Below the pieces are notes generated by a model. That model did no database searches. It had not been told where the DNA came from and worked only from the letters and a program-made list of their open reading frames with translations. Made by a program: the position numbers and the translations under genes. A stretch of DNA of 64,000 nt. Source: Lumbricus rubellus (taxonomy: Eukaryota; Annelida; Clitellata; Crassiclitellata; Lumbricidae). The stretch lies in the NCBI GenBank assembly GCA_945859605.1, contig OX243812.1, positions 52,156,342 through 52,220,341 on the forward strand, given 5' to 3'. Below, piece after piece: positions 20,838 to 34,500 of the stretch (positions are counted from its first letter, which is position 1; the number at the start of each line of letters is the position of its first letter).

Positions 20838-21963
20838 AACGTCTTCTTCTTCTTTATGTTCTCTGCCGTCAGGCAGGTTCGTATGTCCAACGACGCCATT
20901 TTTCTCTGTCCTGAGCTTCTCTTTTCATTCCACTGTATCCCTCTTCTAACAGCATCCAGTCCAGCAGCATTGTTCTTGGTCTGCCTCGCATCCTTTTCCC
21001 CTCCATTCTTCCCTCAATGATGTCTTTTAGTAGGGTGTCGCTCCTTAAGATGTGTCCTATCCATTTCTTCTGTCGCCTACGTATAGTGTCCATCAGTGAT
21101 CTCTTTTCTTCCACCAATTGTAGGATTTCCTCGTTCGTTTTTCGCTCAACCCAGCTGATTCTCTCCATTCTGCGCCATATCCACATCTCGAAGGCCTCCA
21201 GTCGCTTTATGTCCTCTTGTCGCATTGTCCACGTTTCCGAGCCGTACAGGACAACACTCCACACCAATGTCTTCACCATTCTCTTCTTCAGATTCATGTT
21301 TAGACTTCCTCTGAGTAGCTCCCCCCTTTTGTAGAATGCATCTTTTCCCATAGCTATTCTTCTTTTTATTTCTACGTGACACCTTGCATCCTCTGTAACC
21401 ACACTTCCCATATAGCAGAACTTCTTCACCTGTTCTATTTCCTCCCCATTTAATGTGATATTTACCGTTTCCTCTCCTCTCTTACTTATCTTCATCACCT
21501 TTGTTTTCTTTATGTTTATTTTCATGTCGTAGTTCAGCGATGTCGTATTTAAGCGGTCCATCATCTTTTGTAAGCCTTCCTGACTGCCAGCCAACATCGT
21601 CTGGTCGTCTGCAAATCTTAGTGCTTTCACCATTTTCCCACCCACTTTTATCCCCTCCTCCAGCCAGTATGAGAATTGTGGAAAAATAACTGGGGGGGGG
21701 GGTTGGCCTATGTTAAACTTGAAATTGGGGTATGAAAAACATACTTTAACATGGGGCTCTAAAAATGACTGGGGGGGTTGAACCCCCCCAACCCCCCCGG
21801 CAATTCTCACCCTGCCTCCAGCCCATCTAACGTTTCTCTGACAATTTCTTCAATATAGATGTTAAATAGAATTGGTGACAGAGGGCATCCTTGCCTCACT
21901 CCTCTTCCTATTTTCCCCGGCTCTGAGAATTCTCCATCGATTCTTATCAATGCTTCACAAAGA
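20838..21963 (-). pseudogene. Truncated LINE reverse transcriptase, split by a hAT MITE
   Basis: The minus frame before the insertion reads [20 protein letters not shown] (RT motif). After it come [20 protein letters not shown] (catalytic ADD) and the usual LINE C-terminal region ([42 protein letters not shown]), ending WTYEPA and a GAA-rich tail near 20838-20862. The N-terminal endonuclease and most fingers are missing. The MITE at 21665-21814 separates the halves. Its clade among non-LTR elements is uncertain. Confidence 0.85.
21665..21814. mobile_element. hAT-type MITE, 150 bp, inside LINE (family B)
   Basis: Ends CAGTATGAGAATTG / CAATTCTCACCCTG. 8-bp duplication CCTCCAGC (21657-21664, 21815-21822). 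Removing it plus one duplicate restores LINE continuity. Long G and C runs inside. Related copies lie at 42205-42356 and 54304-54432. Confidence 0.92.
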
Positions 21964-22045
21964 AATATTTTTATTTAAATACAGAAATTCTGCCAGAATT
22001 GTATAATTTTAAAACAAACCTCTTTCAGAGTTCACACAATATACC

Positions 22046-22285
22046 CAGGGCTGAAAGTGAGCCGGGTCTGCAACTCGGCATCGATTTTCGAGACCTGCTG
22101 TTGCCGGGTCTCAGCAGGGTCGCAAAAACGGTCGCCAGGTGCCAAAACTAGGCAAAACATGGTATGATTTTGTATAATTTTGGTCAAATGACTAAAAAAA
22201 CGTCGTCAGAAACATTTATGGGTCAAAGGTGTGTTCGTCCGCCAAAGTCAGACCCGGCAACTTTTCCAAGCCACTTTCAGCCCTG
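22046..22285. mobile_element. hAT-type MITE, 240 bp (family A, copy 2), upstream of KCMF1
   Basis: Same ends as the element at 5483-5714 (CAGGGCTGAAAGTG...CACTTTCAGCCCTG). 8-bp duplication AATATACC (22038-22045, 22286-22293). It ends 221 bases before the KCMF1 start codon. Confidence 0.93.
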
Positions 22286-22506
22286 AATATACCTTGCAAC
22301 GTCATCAATCATGAAATGACGGAAAATACATAATCCATTGATATGTAATCCGTGCTAGAAGGAATCGAATCGTAGCCGCAGTGGTCGGATTCTAACTTTA
22401 AAAGGAAACTGATTGAAAAGCAGCTCAAAGTTATTCTACCATTATTATCGGATTACGGAGGCATCGAATCGGTCCTAGGGTGCTTCTGTTAGGTCTTTGA
22501 TCTGTA

Positions 22507-22522
22507 ATGTCTCGTCATGAAG
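22507..22522 (+). CDS. KCMF1: KCMF1 coding exon 1 (16 bases)
   Basis: ATG TCT CGT CAT GAA G followed by donor GTAATA. Encodes MSRHE plus the first base of Gly, which is completed by GT at the next exon. It matches the N terminus of vertebrate KCMF1 exactly in sequence and phase. Confidence 0.9.
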
Positions 22523-25500
22523 GTAATAATTCCATCTAGTGGGACGTGACACACGCAGCAGGGTTGAAACTGTTATCACTTAATACATACCGGTATTATT
22601 TCTGCGTGCAGATTCGACTTCCGACACTTATTTAGCCTTTACGTAAGCAGATTCTCAAGAGACCTACACAAAACATCTTGATTACTGAGTCATATTTGCG
22701 GTTAAAATGGTTAAGTATGTTTCGCCAAGGCGTGGGAGGGCTTAGGGCCTACTATTTAAATGTTGGTGTACCCAGACGCGCATCATGCAGTAAGGACAGT
22801 GTACGAAATATAAAATATTGGGCGTTTTCATAGTATAATCTGTCTGTTCTTCATCCAACTGTTGAGGGAAACAGTAAAAGCCATGTAGTTCACTTAATCT
22901 TATCGATGTAACTCGGTGAGCGAATGACAATCCTGGCTGTAAAGGCGACTGTAACCAGGTTCTAAGTGTTCCGCTCAACAAAGCCAAAGAATTTAGAGAG
23001 CCTCCAAATTCTTGAAGTCCTGTAATTTAAAAAAACCTGAACCTGGCAGAAATCGCAGCAATATCAGCCATAGATGCACTTCCCAGCTTAGCTCAGTAAA
23101 CAGACTGATGAGTGGAGATGATGATGAGTTCGCTGCCCGAAAGGAGATTGTTTTTCTTTAAGTTACCCTGGGATGAGTGAAGTGGTTTCCCATTGCCTTC
23201 CGCACAGACAGTTATGGGTGAGTAACTTGCCTTCCGCACAGACAGTTATGGGTGAGTTTACTTGTCTGGGGTCGCTATGCAGTGGCTTGAGGTAGATTCA
23301 AACTTGTGAAGTCTCTCAAAGTTACAAGGCACAGAACATACTGCTGCATCCCACTTATTGTGGAGATGCTAAATGCTTTATTAAGCAATTGAGTTATCCT
23401 GATGCAAAGTGTTTTGTTGGGCTAAACTCACATTTGTTTACTTTCATTCTGCTCACTTTGCTCATTTGGGTTTGCGACGAACGCCCGATTGTCCAGGTCC
23501 CCGATTACCCTTTCCCCGATACAAACTCCCCGATTACAAACTCCCCGATAGGCCCAACACCCCGACAGACCCAAGTCCCCGAATATGCAACTAATCCCAA
23601 GTCCCCGACAGGCCCAAGTCCCCGATTGGTGATTTAATCTACACCAGTGGTTCTCAACCTGTGGGTCGCGACCCCCTCGGGGGTCGCCTGACAATTTGCC
23701 AGGGGTCGCCTGGCCCCTTCAGAAATTTGCAAAAGATATCGGCCAAATAGCAATTTCAACAAACTAAAATAAATTTTTATTCATAATTTTGCTATGATTC
23801 ATCATTTAGATTGCGGCAGCTAATTTAATTTTTCCATTTTAGTTTTCAAATGTCAATTCTGCTATTCTTCTAAAGAAACACAGGGAGGAATATTTTTGAA
23901 GTCTAGACCACCTCTCTGAGCACTGAAATTATGAGTAGGCCTAATTGTTTTAGATGACGGCTAAGAATGTTACGGTGCACAAATCAAAAATATTGTTAAC
24001 AGCAACTGGGTCCGACATTCTGAAGTCTTAAACCATGACTATCAGCATTGAAAAAATTCAGATGACAGTTTAAAATAGGCTACTGATTGGAAATTTAGAA
24101 AAAAATTAAGAATGGAAAGAGAACATTATTTTATTTAAGTCATAAACCATGCCTTCAGCACTGAAATTGTGACTTTTTTTTATTGAGATTCTAAACAGTG
24201 GGAGGAGACACTTTGAAGCCGTAAAGACGTAAAGCACGACTATCAGCACTGAAATGATGAGGAGTTTCGTTAAAACGACAGCCTAAAATGCTACCATTGC
24301 AGGGTGGAAAATTGTTGACAATGGGGAATGGCACGTAGGCCTACGTCCATTCTCCAAACTCTCCCTGCTCGGCGCATTCATAAGAACACAAATGAAGTTT
24401 TTGAAATTGCTAGCATTGCAAAACGAATCAGTAAATTGAAATGAGTGTTAAGAAAAGAAGAACTATTGACCAATTCTCAGAGTAGCCTATTGCTTAATAG
24501 TTGCAGCATGAATAGAGAAATTAGAATTAGGTCTTTGTTATAACATTTTATGGGTAGAATCAATGAAAAACAACAAATAAACCGCAGAGCACTATTCAGA
24601 TAGGCTATTCTGACCATCCTAGCTATGTAGGAAAGCATGACCAGTATTTTTAAGAACAAAGCTGATGATGCCAAGAAGGCACACTTTACTTGAGACAGCG
24701 GGTTTGAAGAATTTCAGTTCTATAAGCAAGATGTTGCAGCTGTTGATTCTGTGTTGAAGCTGCATCACAAGCCAAATAGGCTTATTTACTTTGACTACTT
24801 CAAACTAAAGGAAACCTCATACAACTGCCAAAACAGCTTTCGTATTATGAGGGTGAAAATGCATAACAATGGACAATAGTTTAAAAGGAGGTGAAACGGA
24901 GGTTGTTACACAATCAATTTTGTCGTTGGGGGTCGTCACAACTTTTGAAAGGTTAAAAAGGGGTCGCCGGACTAAAAAGGTTGAGAACCGCTGATCTACA
25001 CGTAAGACCATTTAGTGTCAGTCTGTATAGGCTTCATAATGTCGTTCACGCAGGCCTATTGCATGTCACTTGTTTAATTAATGAAGGCGTATTCGTATCT
25101 GGCCTATTGCATGTCACTTGTTTAATGAAGGCGTATTCGGGCACTGTGCATGCAGTTCTTGTATTAATGTTCTTTGTGGCGCACCATCAACAAGGGGAAT
25201 CAGCAAAACATGCTCAGTGTGCCGCAGTAATATAAGGGATATAATGCGCTTGCATTTTTGAAAAACTTCTCAGCCTTAGCAAGTAGACAAGTAGAATATT
25301 TTGAAGTAGTTTGTGGACAATTCTCTTATAGCTGTCTTCTGAATTCAGCGTGCAGTAAGGAATTCAAATTACATATTGGTACACGTACACGAGTAAAAAT
25401 ATTATTTACATTAAATCTAACTGGCTTTGCCTTTATTCAACTCTGTTTCCGTCTACCGATAAGGCCAAGACGATTGGTGTCACCCTCTTTAGCCTATACA

Positions 25501-28500
25501 GACTGACACTAAATAGTCTTACGTGTAGATTAAATCACCAATCGGGGACTTGGGCCTGTCGGGGACTTGGGATTAGTTGCATATTCGGGGACTTGGGTCT
25601 GTCGGGGTGTTGGGCCTATCGGGGAGTTTGTAATCGGGGAGTTTGTATCGGGGAAAGGGTAATCGGGGACCTGGACAATCGGGCGTTCGTCGTGCTCCCG
25701 CTCATTTGGCGTTTCAAGTGACATGTATAGCATGATACAAGAGCAACAAGGAGAGTGAGGGAAACAAGGAATGAATATGCCACCAGATTTGCATATAACA
25801 TCTCCATGGGAGGCCCAGCGCAAGGCAAGGCTATTAATATTATTAATACGTATTATGATGCTATTATTGATCTGCTTACGGCGCATTCATAAATTGTCTG
25901 CGCCATGCATAGGCGCAACCACCCTATGGGACCCACGGGACCATGCCTGTGAAATAGTAATGTAACAATTTAGTGATGTATATGTGTAACACAATTAACA
26001 CATCGATGACAAGATAGATCACTAATCTGTCTGGCATATGAATCTAAAATGTTTGGTCGACATTCGGTCATGACGATGTGTCTCAGTTTTCATATTTTAA
26101 CATTCTTGGAAGATTTTCTATTAGTGCACATGCTAATAAACCAGGGCAGAAATGTTGTTCTGATCAACTCATCGTGAGACGCTTGCATGTGGAGTAGGCA
26201 ACAAATTAATTAGTAGTTTTGGATCATCCTAATCTTTGGAGTTGACGAATGATCTTTGTGTGGAAGTGTAGTGGTCTTCCCTGACAAGGAACGAGAAGAT
26301 ACTTTTGGAATGGGGCGTGAGCAATCCTCAATTATAAGCATGCGCAAGTGGTTTCTACTTAGGCTTTGGTGAGAGATGTTTTGCACTTTACCGTAAATCA
26401 CAGAAATTAGAGAGTTCTTGGATTTGAAGACAACTCTGCTGCGTTAAATGTACAGGGATGCGTCCTTTGTTTGACGTGATAATGAAGACTTGGGAGATTT
26501 GCGCACATGGAAAAATACCAGAGTAGCAAAAGCAGACCATGACTACTGGATAGATGATATTGATAAAGACATTACTTGACCTGGACTAGCATTGAGAAAA
26601 GTACTTAACTTGACTTAGACCAGAAATAATCAAGATTATTTCATAAAGACCATTGCCACGAAATAACTCGTACCAGAGAAGATGAAGAAGAAGAGAGTGA
26701 TGAACAGTTGTAGAGGAAGCATTTTAAAATACATGGGCTGCTGCTGACATGCTCCACTGCTCTGGCAGTATCTATTCACTTCTTCTCAAAGATAAAAATC
26801 TGAAGAAGGCACTTTCTGGGTTCATGGGATCATGGTTCCACCGTGGAAACACCATGTGGGGTTGTCAAAATTACTAAATTAATTTTAACTAATGACTATT
26901 TTATTCCAAGCCATGGAACAGAGTGATAACAGTGTTCAAATATTTCTTTATCCTTAAAATTTACTGAATGGAGTTTTGAAGTGAATTTTACACATGTCGA
27001 TCTGTCCCTATTACTTTAAACCTGCAAAAGATTACTTAGAAGTTGCAACTCCGTTGAAATAACTAAAACGATTTTGGTGTCAGATTCATGTTTGCCATTT
27101 ATCAATTTTAAGCAGGGTGATTTTTCCAGTCATTTAGATGAATATCTATAATTAATCTGCCATTTGTTTTATGTCTCTACTTATATTGAACTTGGACAGA
27201 TTTTTATTGTAACATTTATAAGTTATCATGTGCTAAAGAACGAAATTGCTGCAAATGCATCTATGGGATATAGAGAAACATGGTTGGCGCATATTCTCCT
27301 TGGAATTGTCATTAGCTCTCCAATCATAGATAATCTTGAGTTAGCCACTGGTGTGTGAAAGTGAGATAAGCCCCTAAGTTTCAGATGAGCTAGCCGATAA
27401 TTGCTGGCATTTATTTGGTTTGTGCTTGGCTATGTTGCTCATTAAAAAACCGCATGATATTCTGTGGCACACAGGGCAGATGTTTATATTGCAATCAACT
27501 TATGCCATTTATTTTTCTGTGATAATAATGCTACAGGTTTTTGCCAGATTGAATTAGATGTGATATTAAAATTGGTTGTTTTGATACATGCTACTGCCAG
27601 ATATGACAACTTTAACAGTGCTGTAGTTACTGTAGTAGTTGGAAAGGTGGACCAACCTTGTAGCTTGCTGTCCGTCCCATTGGCCCATCTTTCTTAAATT
27701 GTGGTTGGTTAATGCTTACCAATGCATTTGCATCTCAGTCTCAGCACCAGGGCAGTTGTTCTGATAAAAATTTGTGCATTGTTCTGTATGCCCAACCTTG
27801 CTGTGAATAATATGTCGTGGTAGTGATGAGTAGGGTAATGCTTGCATGTAGTGATGTTTTTTGGTAACATTGAGTAGAGTCATATATCTACATACATGTA
27901 ATGAAGTTTGCATGTAGTGCAAAGAGGTCAAAGCTTGCATGTAGTGATGTTTTTTGGTAACATTGAGTAGAGTCATATATCTACATACATGTAATGAAGT
28001 TTGCATGTAGTGCAAAGAGGTCAAAGCTTGCATGTAGTGATGTTTTTTGGTAACATTGAGTAGAGTCATATATCTACATACATGTAATGAAGTTGGTGCA
28101 TCTATAGCTGATTTTCTCGGTATTTGTAACAGGATAATATATTTATATTCATTCAGTACAGATGACTCAAAATTTGCATTGATACACATTGGCTAGCCAG
28201 AGATTTTTCTATGGTGCTGATTCAAGGTTACTACTCAGGAGCACTCTCAACCCAGCCATGGCTGAGGACAGTTTAAGGCTGCGATAAAATGCATCTGGGT
28301 AAACCCTAGGTAGGGCCCCTGACCTGGAATGGCCTCCCTTTGACACTCCACTCTCTTTGTAGTTCACTTCTCAGGCATTCCTCTCTCTCTTCTTAAGAAC
28401 AGTTTAATTTGGTGGCCGTGCTGGAGCTGGGAGTGCCCCTAAGTAGTCCCATTGAAGAGGCATAGTTATACAAATTCATTGAATTAATTAATTAATTAAT

Positions 28501-31500
28501 TAAGCGTAAAGCCAGTGTGATCTAATTCCATACCATGGGGCCAACAACAGAGAAAGCAAAGCGTTGTGTAGGACCATTGCATGTCTTGGAAGCAGGAGTT
28601 CAATCTGTGTGGAGGAGCTTGAAGCTCATGAATTAATTATTATATAATACATTAATTTGGATTGTGTTTGTTTTCATAATTATGTGGACTCAATCACTTG
28701 CAACTGTCGTGAACAGTCGTAATCTCCAAATTTCTATAGCACCACTCGAAAGGCCAAGCGCGGGGCTCGTGAATACGCTGATTCACGAGCGCTGGAACAC
28801 TGTATGATGATGATTTGTCGCCTTTTTTTAGAATGTGCTAATAGCAAGAGAAGAGCTCAGTTCTCTAAGCTAACTGTCGAGGTAGCCATAGATATTTTGT
28901 TTGTTTGTTTGTATGTGCACTTTTTATAGCGCCCCTTCAAGCTCTCTCTACTCAGAGGAGCTCCCGAATGCAGAGCGGACACTGCATTGGAGTTTCACGC
29001 CGAAGCGCTGAGCAATTGCGAGTGAAGCACTTGCCCAAGGTCCTTACGCGGCGAGGTGATATAGCAACTTCATTTTCTTGGCCTCAGTTTGTGAGGGGGT
29101 TGACATGGTAAGTAAGTATTCTCCCTTGCTGTCTGATCCTCCCACCAACAGTGTCAGTGTTCTCGTGTGGCTGAGTTGGCTGATCGTGCAGATATCCTGA
29201 CATAAATTTCTTTCTGGCAGAGATTTTATCCTCGGTGCTTCTAAAGAAGAGTTAGCACTAGGTGTTCCTGCTATATAAATGGACAAATAATAAATACCTG
29301 CATTAACATGTACTTACCGGGTATGTAAATATTTTAAAGCGGTGCTATGGGATTTAAAAAATGGAGTTAGATAAATATATATATGAATTTGTGCTTGCTG
29401 TTGAGTGCATTTTACACATGGTGTTTTTAAAATTAGAAATGGCATGGCCATGCATTTGCCGAGGGAGATGATTAAAGAGGCTGTGGTTGATCTTTTGCTG
29501 TGTTCCCTGCGTTCTGTACAGGTGTGAGCTGCGACGCGTGTTTGAAGAGCAATTTCTCTGGACTCCGCTACAAGTGCCTCGTCTGCTATGACTACGACCT
29601 GTGTGCTACGTGCTACGGCAATGGAGCTACTTCATCAAGACATACGACAGATCATGCCATGCAATGCATACTCACCAGGGCCGACATCAGTATGCAACCG
29701 CCAGCTTCTCTTATCACTTAACCTCTCATTATATCCTGCAGTTTATTGCTCTTTATCCACACACACACACATACCACATGTGCGGCGTTGTGCGCACACA
29801 CAAACACACAGATATGTATAATTTGTGTATCTATATAAATAAAAATGAAACTTTGCGATCCTGCGGTCACGATCACGCCGAAACTGACGCATCAATTGTT
29901 TTGAAAATTTACCAAAACCTTCCATTCCGATACCGCAAGGTCACGACATTTCTTTTCCCGAAAAAAACCCAATCGTTTCCACAAAAAGTGAACTTTGCAA
30001 TCCGTTCGCCCGCCATTTGCAATTTGAACGAAACGGCACGCTTCCAAAATTTCAGAATCGTCTTTACCCGAAACAAAGTGACTAAGCATTAATGAGTGCG
30101 CGTCCCCTGACGTCATAAGCGACTCGATAAATAATTACGTTACGGCCTTCAAAAATTCTTGGGCTCTATCCGCTGTCAGTAAAGGATGGTCTGAGGGACG
30201 AAACGAGCGGAGTCGGAGGTGGACGGAGCGGAGGGGAAGAGGGAGGGGGATGGGGAAGGGGAGGAGGAGGGGAGGGGAGGGGAATGGGGAGTGGAGGGGA
30301 GGGGAGGAGAGGGGAGGGGGAGGCGGAGGGGAGGTGGAGGGGATAATAGAGAGGGAGGGGCGGGGGAGGGGAAGGGGAGGGGAGGGGGGTCTTTTCTGCC
30401 ACAGCAACGCGTGGCTGGGTACAGCTAGTATATAATATGTATAAAATAGATGTTAGACCATAAATTTATATATGTAACTCATCTGCAAGTCATAGTTTTC
30501 CATTTAGAAAACAAGCAAAACTAGAGCAAAGTTAATATTTTCCATACATGTGTTAGATTATATATTACAGGTCTATTAATTTTTTATAAAAAGATAGGTT
30601 TTAAAAATGACCAAAGAGTTTTGGTAAAAGTGACATTTATGGGTATTTTTTGATCATTTCATACAAGTTATGAACTTGCAATTTATGCTATTGGGCCAAC
30701 TTAAATGCAGTTTTGTTGATGAATAGTTCCTCACAGCCAAGTTTTTTATCCGTGAATTCAGTTATGATTGAGATAGAATGGTACGTTTGGTGTCATACAT
30801 TTATAAGACGATATGTTTCTTTTTAAAATGGCTTGTTACAGTCCAAAAGTCCGACTTATTAAGACTGGTTTAAATTGTGCAGTTGTGTCTGTATATAAAG
30901 GAAGCAGTGGTTTCTCCTTGGTTTTTATCTGATGCTGGCAGACACAGTAAGTTAAAGCAGAAAGAAACCACCCAGTGCTTGAACGACTTACTTGTCTTTT
31001 ATGCCAACTCAGCACTCCATTCTGCATTGTCATCTTCCTGTTTTTATTTGTAGTTCTGCTTAGAAGGTAGATATTGTTTTTTGGCTAAGATAATACCTTT
31101 TGAAAATGGTGAGCTAGATTTCTCAAATTGCTGGCCTGCATGTGGCTGTTATTTGTTATTGTAGTAATTTGACAACTTGCGTCTGCTGTTACTTCAACTG
31201 TTCTGCTATATTTATATAGCTCTATCTTTGCTCTGTTTGCGTTAGATTTATATTACGGAGGGGATACGTCTGTAACGAACCAGCCACAGTCGTACGCATG
31301 TTCCTACTGTGGTAGAATGGGTTTCACCGTTGTTCTCCTGCAAGAGCACATCAGAGCTGTCCACGGAGACGCTCTTTCTGCTGAAGTTGTACGTGTTTCT
31401 TTATTTTATCCATTGCACATTCCATGATGCAGAGCTGCAACTGTGAAGTGTGGTAGTTTTGTGCACGCTACCATTAATTAAGAAAAATCTCCTGTTGCTT

Positions 31501-34500
31501 CTGGTTAGATACAAATGTAGAAGTAAGTAAGTAAGTATTGTCTTTTTTCTACTCCGCTTGCAAATGCACACAATGGGGCGTGAAACATCGTTATAATACA
31601 TCGAAGGAATAATTGGTCATAAATTATGCAAATTAAATCACAAGTTGAATGAAATTGGTGAAATATCAGCGTCAAAAAGTCATGTACATACAGCATTCAG
31701 GTGATAAATCCGAAAGTTTCCAATCAGCCAATCACAGCATGGTATATCTAGATTATGTGAGCGAGTTCTAGATGTTTGTTTTCTTGTTATGTTGTGAGAT
31801 GGAGCTGTTATGCGGCAAGAGCCTTTTTCTCCGACTTCCAGCTTCAATAAATATAACCCTATGTAGGTCAACTGTTAATGAAGAGAATGATTGATTATCA
31901 AAATTTCCCTACTGGGTCTAACATATACATATACTGACTTTCATTATCTCCAATACTGAAAGTTAGTCATGTATTGCATTTAGTGACCATGGCAGTAAAA
32001 ATATAAATATTATATTCCCATAAATGTGCAAAATCTGTCAACATTAACTCCATCCAGTTCCAAATTTGTCAAAATTCGTACTTTTTAATTCATCTTCATT
32101 CGCTGTCTTGGTTGTAAAATTCTACAGATTACCAAACCAAACCTCAGATCTAATGACCATGCTGTTCTACTGGATACATCTACTATATTGCATAATTTAA
32201 GTAACTTTGTCCAGTGCCAACTATATAAGAAATGTGGATACAAGTATAGGTGTCAAAGGGAGAACTCAGAAGAAACCATAGATTGCTGGCCAAAATTACA
32301 GTACATCATGAGGTTGTGCAATGTACCTAGGAAGTTGCATCAATAATCATTTTCTTAAATAACAGTGGAGTTTCTGTTTGATTTCTAATATAGAACTATA
32401 ATATATGCCACTGTTTAAGAGTTGAGAAAAAAGATTTATTGAAAACAGTTAGTGACATTAGTTCTTATACTGTTCATATTGTTAAAAATGAACAAAAATG
32501 TTGTTAAAAATAATGCCTCTTGTTTATATTTAAATTGTTAATGTGCACTCGGTGACACTGATATGTGAATCTGAGGGAGGTGCTTACGATCAGCCACCTG
32601 TGCAAGATGCAGTTAGACATCCAAGTGCTTTGAAACCAAGATGAGATAGTACATTTTGAGCTGCTATATGGAGGCAGTAAGTGAATATGAGCGATGAAGA
32701 GAATGTGGCAATTGATTTATTTTTGTATGTTTCATTACGGTTAGATATCCAAGTGCTTGGAGTTGACGATGCGTTTTTTCTCTGTAGGTCTGTCCAGTTT
32801 GTGCTGCTCATCCAGGTGGCGATCCGAATCATGTGACTGATGACCTGGCGACTCACATAGCTCTGGTCCACAGATCAGGAACGGAATTTATATCCTTTCA
32901 AATCAAGATCAAAGTTTAGGATCTCAAGCAATCGTGTTTTCAGAAGTTCATGGATGTAACAGTTTCTTAGTTCGATACCATTCATAACTAATGCTATAAA
33001 CTCGGGTCATTGTTAGTGCCACAATTTGTGCGCTCTAGTTCACATGCTGAAGTTATGAACCGAACTTCAATACCGTAAAACTACTGAAGCCGAGACATTG
33101 GATGCCATGAAATCATGTTCATATACCGTATTTTCGCGAATATAACACGCACACGGGTATAACACGCACCCGAATATAACCCGCTACTTTTTGCGATTTC
33201 AGTAAAAATTGAATTATATAAGACGCACCCGACTATAAGACGCACCTATTTCCGTGAGTACTCGAGCGTGTACGCTAACGTTAATGTGACTCGTGCATTA
33301 TATACCGTATTTTCGCGAACATAACCACAGAGTCGTAACTGGTTCAATTAAACACAAATTAAAATCATGTATTTTATAAACAAATCGTTTTGCTAAAATT
33401 AACATTTCAATAAAGTCAAACATATAGAATTTTCTATATAAATATAAAAACTTGTAAGTGGAAATTACCGTGTTCCTGATTCTTTAGCCTACTTGCAGCT
33501 TCACAAGGCAAGGTCATCATCGTTTAAGGATTATAGCATTAGTGAAGTGAATAAGAATGGACAGTCTTGCTTAAAACCGGTATAAACTATTTTGGCGAAT
33601 TTCGGTATGCGCTCACTGTAGCATTATTTTTCTATCAATAGAATATAATTGAAATTATATTGATGCAAGAATTCTTTTTATCAATCCCATTTCCATATGA
33701 TATCCTTAAATAACAAGCTTAAACTATCGTACTATGGGGTAATGACGGGCGTGGTTGTAGGACAAAACCTCCCCTGGACATAACCCCCCCCCGGACATAA
33801 CCCCCCCCGGACAAAACCCCCCCGGACAAAACCCCCCCCAGGGTAGGACAAAACCCCCCCTGGTAGAGTATATTACATAAGTTGTCGTACTATAAAACGG
33901 CGGTCCTAAGTACGCAAGATGAAAAGAATTCTCGCTAAACAGAAGCCGGATTGATACAAATAAATTTTACTTAAATGGAAGCTGGATTCATGAAAATTTT
34001 CTTGCATAAATTGGAGCTGGATGGACAAAAGTAATTGTCATTTGCAACGAATTTTGGCCTATATGGAAGCTGGATTGCTAACAATAGAATACTACAACAG
34101 GTATTAGCTTCATATCGGATTCAATGAATTAGGCAAAGTTGACAGCGCTACGAAACCCTGCGAGAAAACACAATAAAGGTGGTGTGACACCTCTCCGAAA
34201 CCCTGCGAGAAAACACAATAAAGGTGGGGTGACACCTCTCCGAAACCCTGCGAGAAAACACAATAAAGGGGGTGTGACACGGCTACGAAAACAGGCGAAA
34301 ACTTACGTCCAGTTGGCTTGTGGCATTAAGTATACCAAGTTAAAACAACTACGAAAACCTGGACAATTAAGCTTTATCAACCGACTGCAGAATAGGCCAT
34401 TTGCACGGTAAAGGGGGGGTTTTGTCCGGGGGGGGTTTTGTCCTAGGTAAAATCGGGGGGTTTGTGTCCGGGGGGGGGTTTTGTCCGGGGGGGTTTTTGT

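Noticed and set aside
27716..28189. 157-codon minus ORF with repeated MTLLNVTKKHHYMQAL peptide
   Set aside because: Produced by the 93-bp tandem array, whose period is a multiple of three, so any open frame repeats.
30135..30407. Proline/serine-rich minus ORFs and glycine-rich plus ORFs
   Set aside because: Compositional artefact of the purine tract inside the Helitron.
33766..33870. CRISPR-like regular repeats (GGACAAAACCCCCCC) and the GAAGCTGGAT array
   Set aside because: Repeats are degenerate, spacers are short or irregular, no cas genes, and the host is an intron-containing eukaryote; they belong to foldback elements.
34139..34411. 90-codon plus ORF with repeated RNPARKHNKGGVTPL peptide
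   Set aside because: It is the 45-bp tandem repeat of foldback element 2 read in one frame; no gene context.
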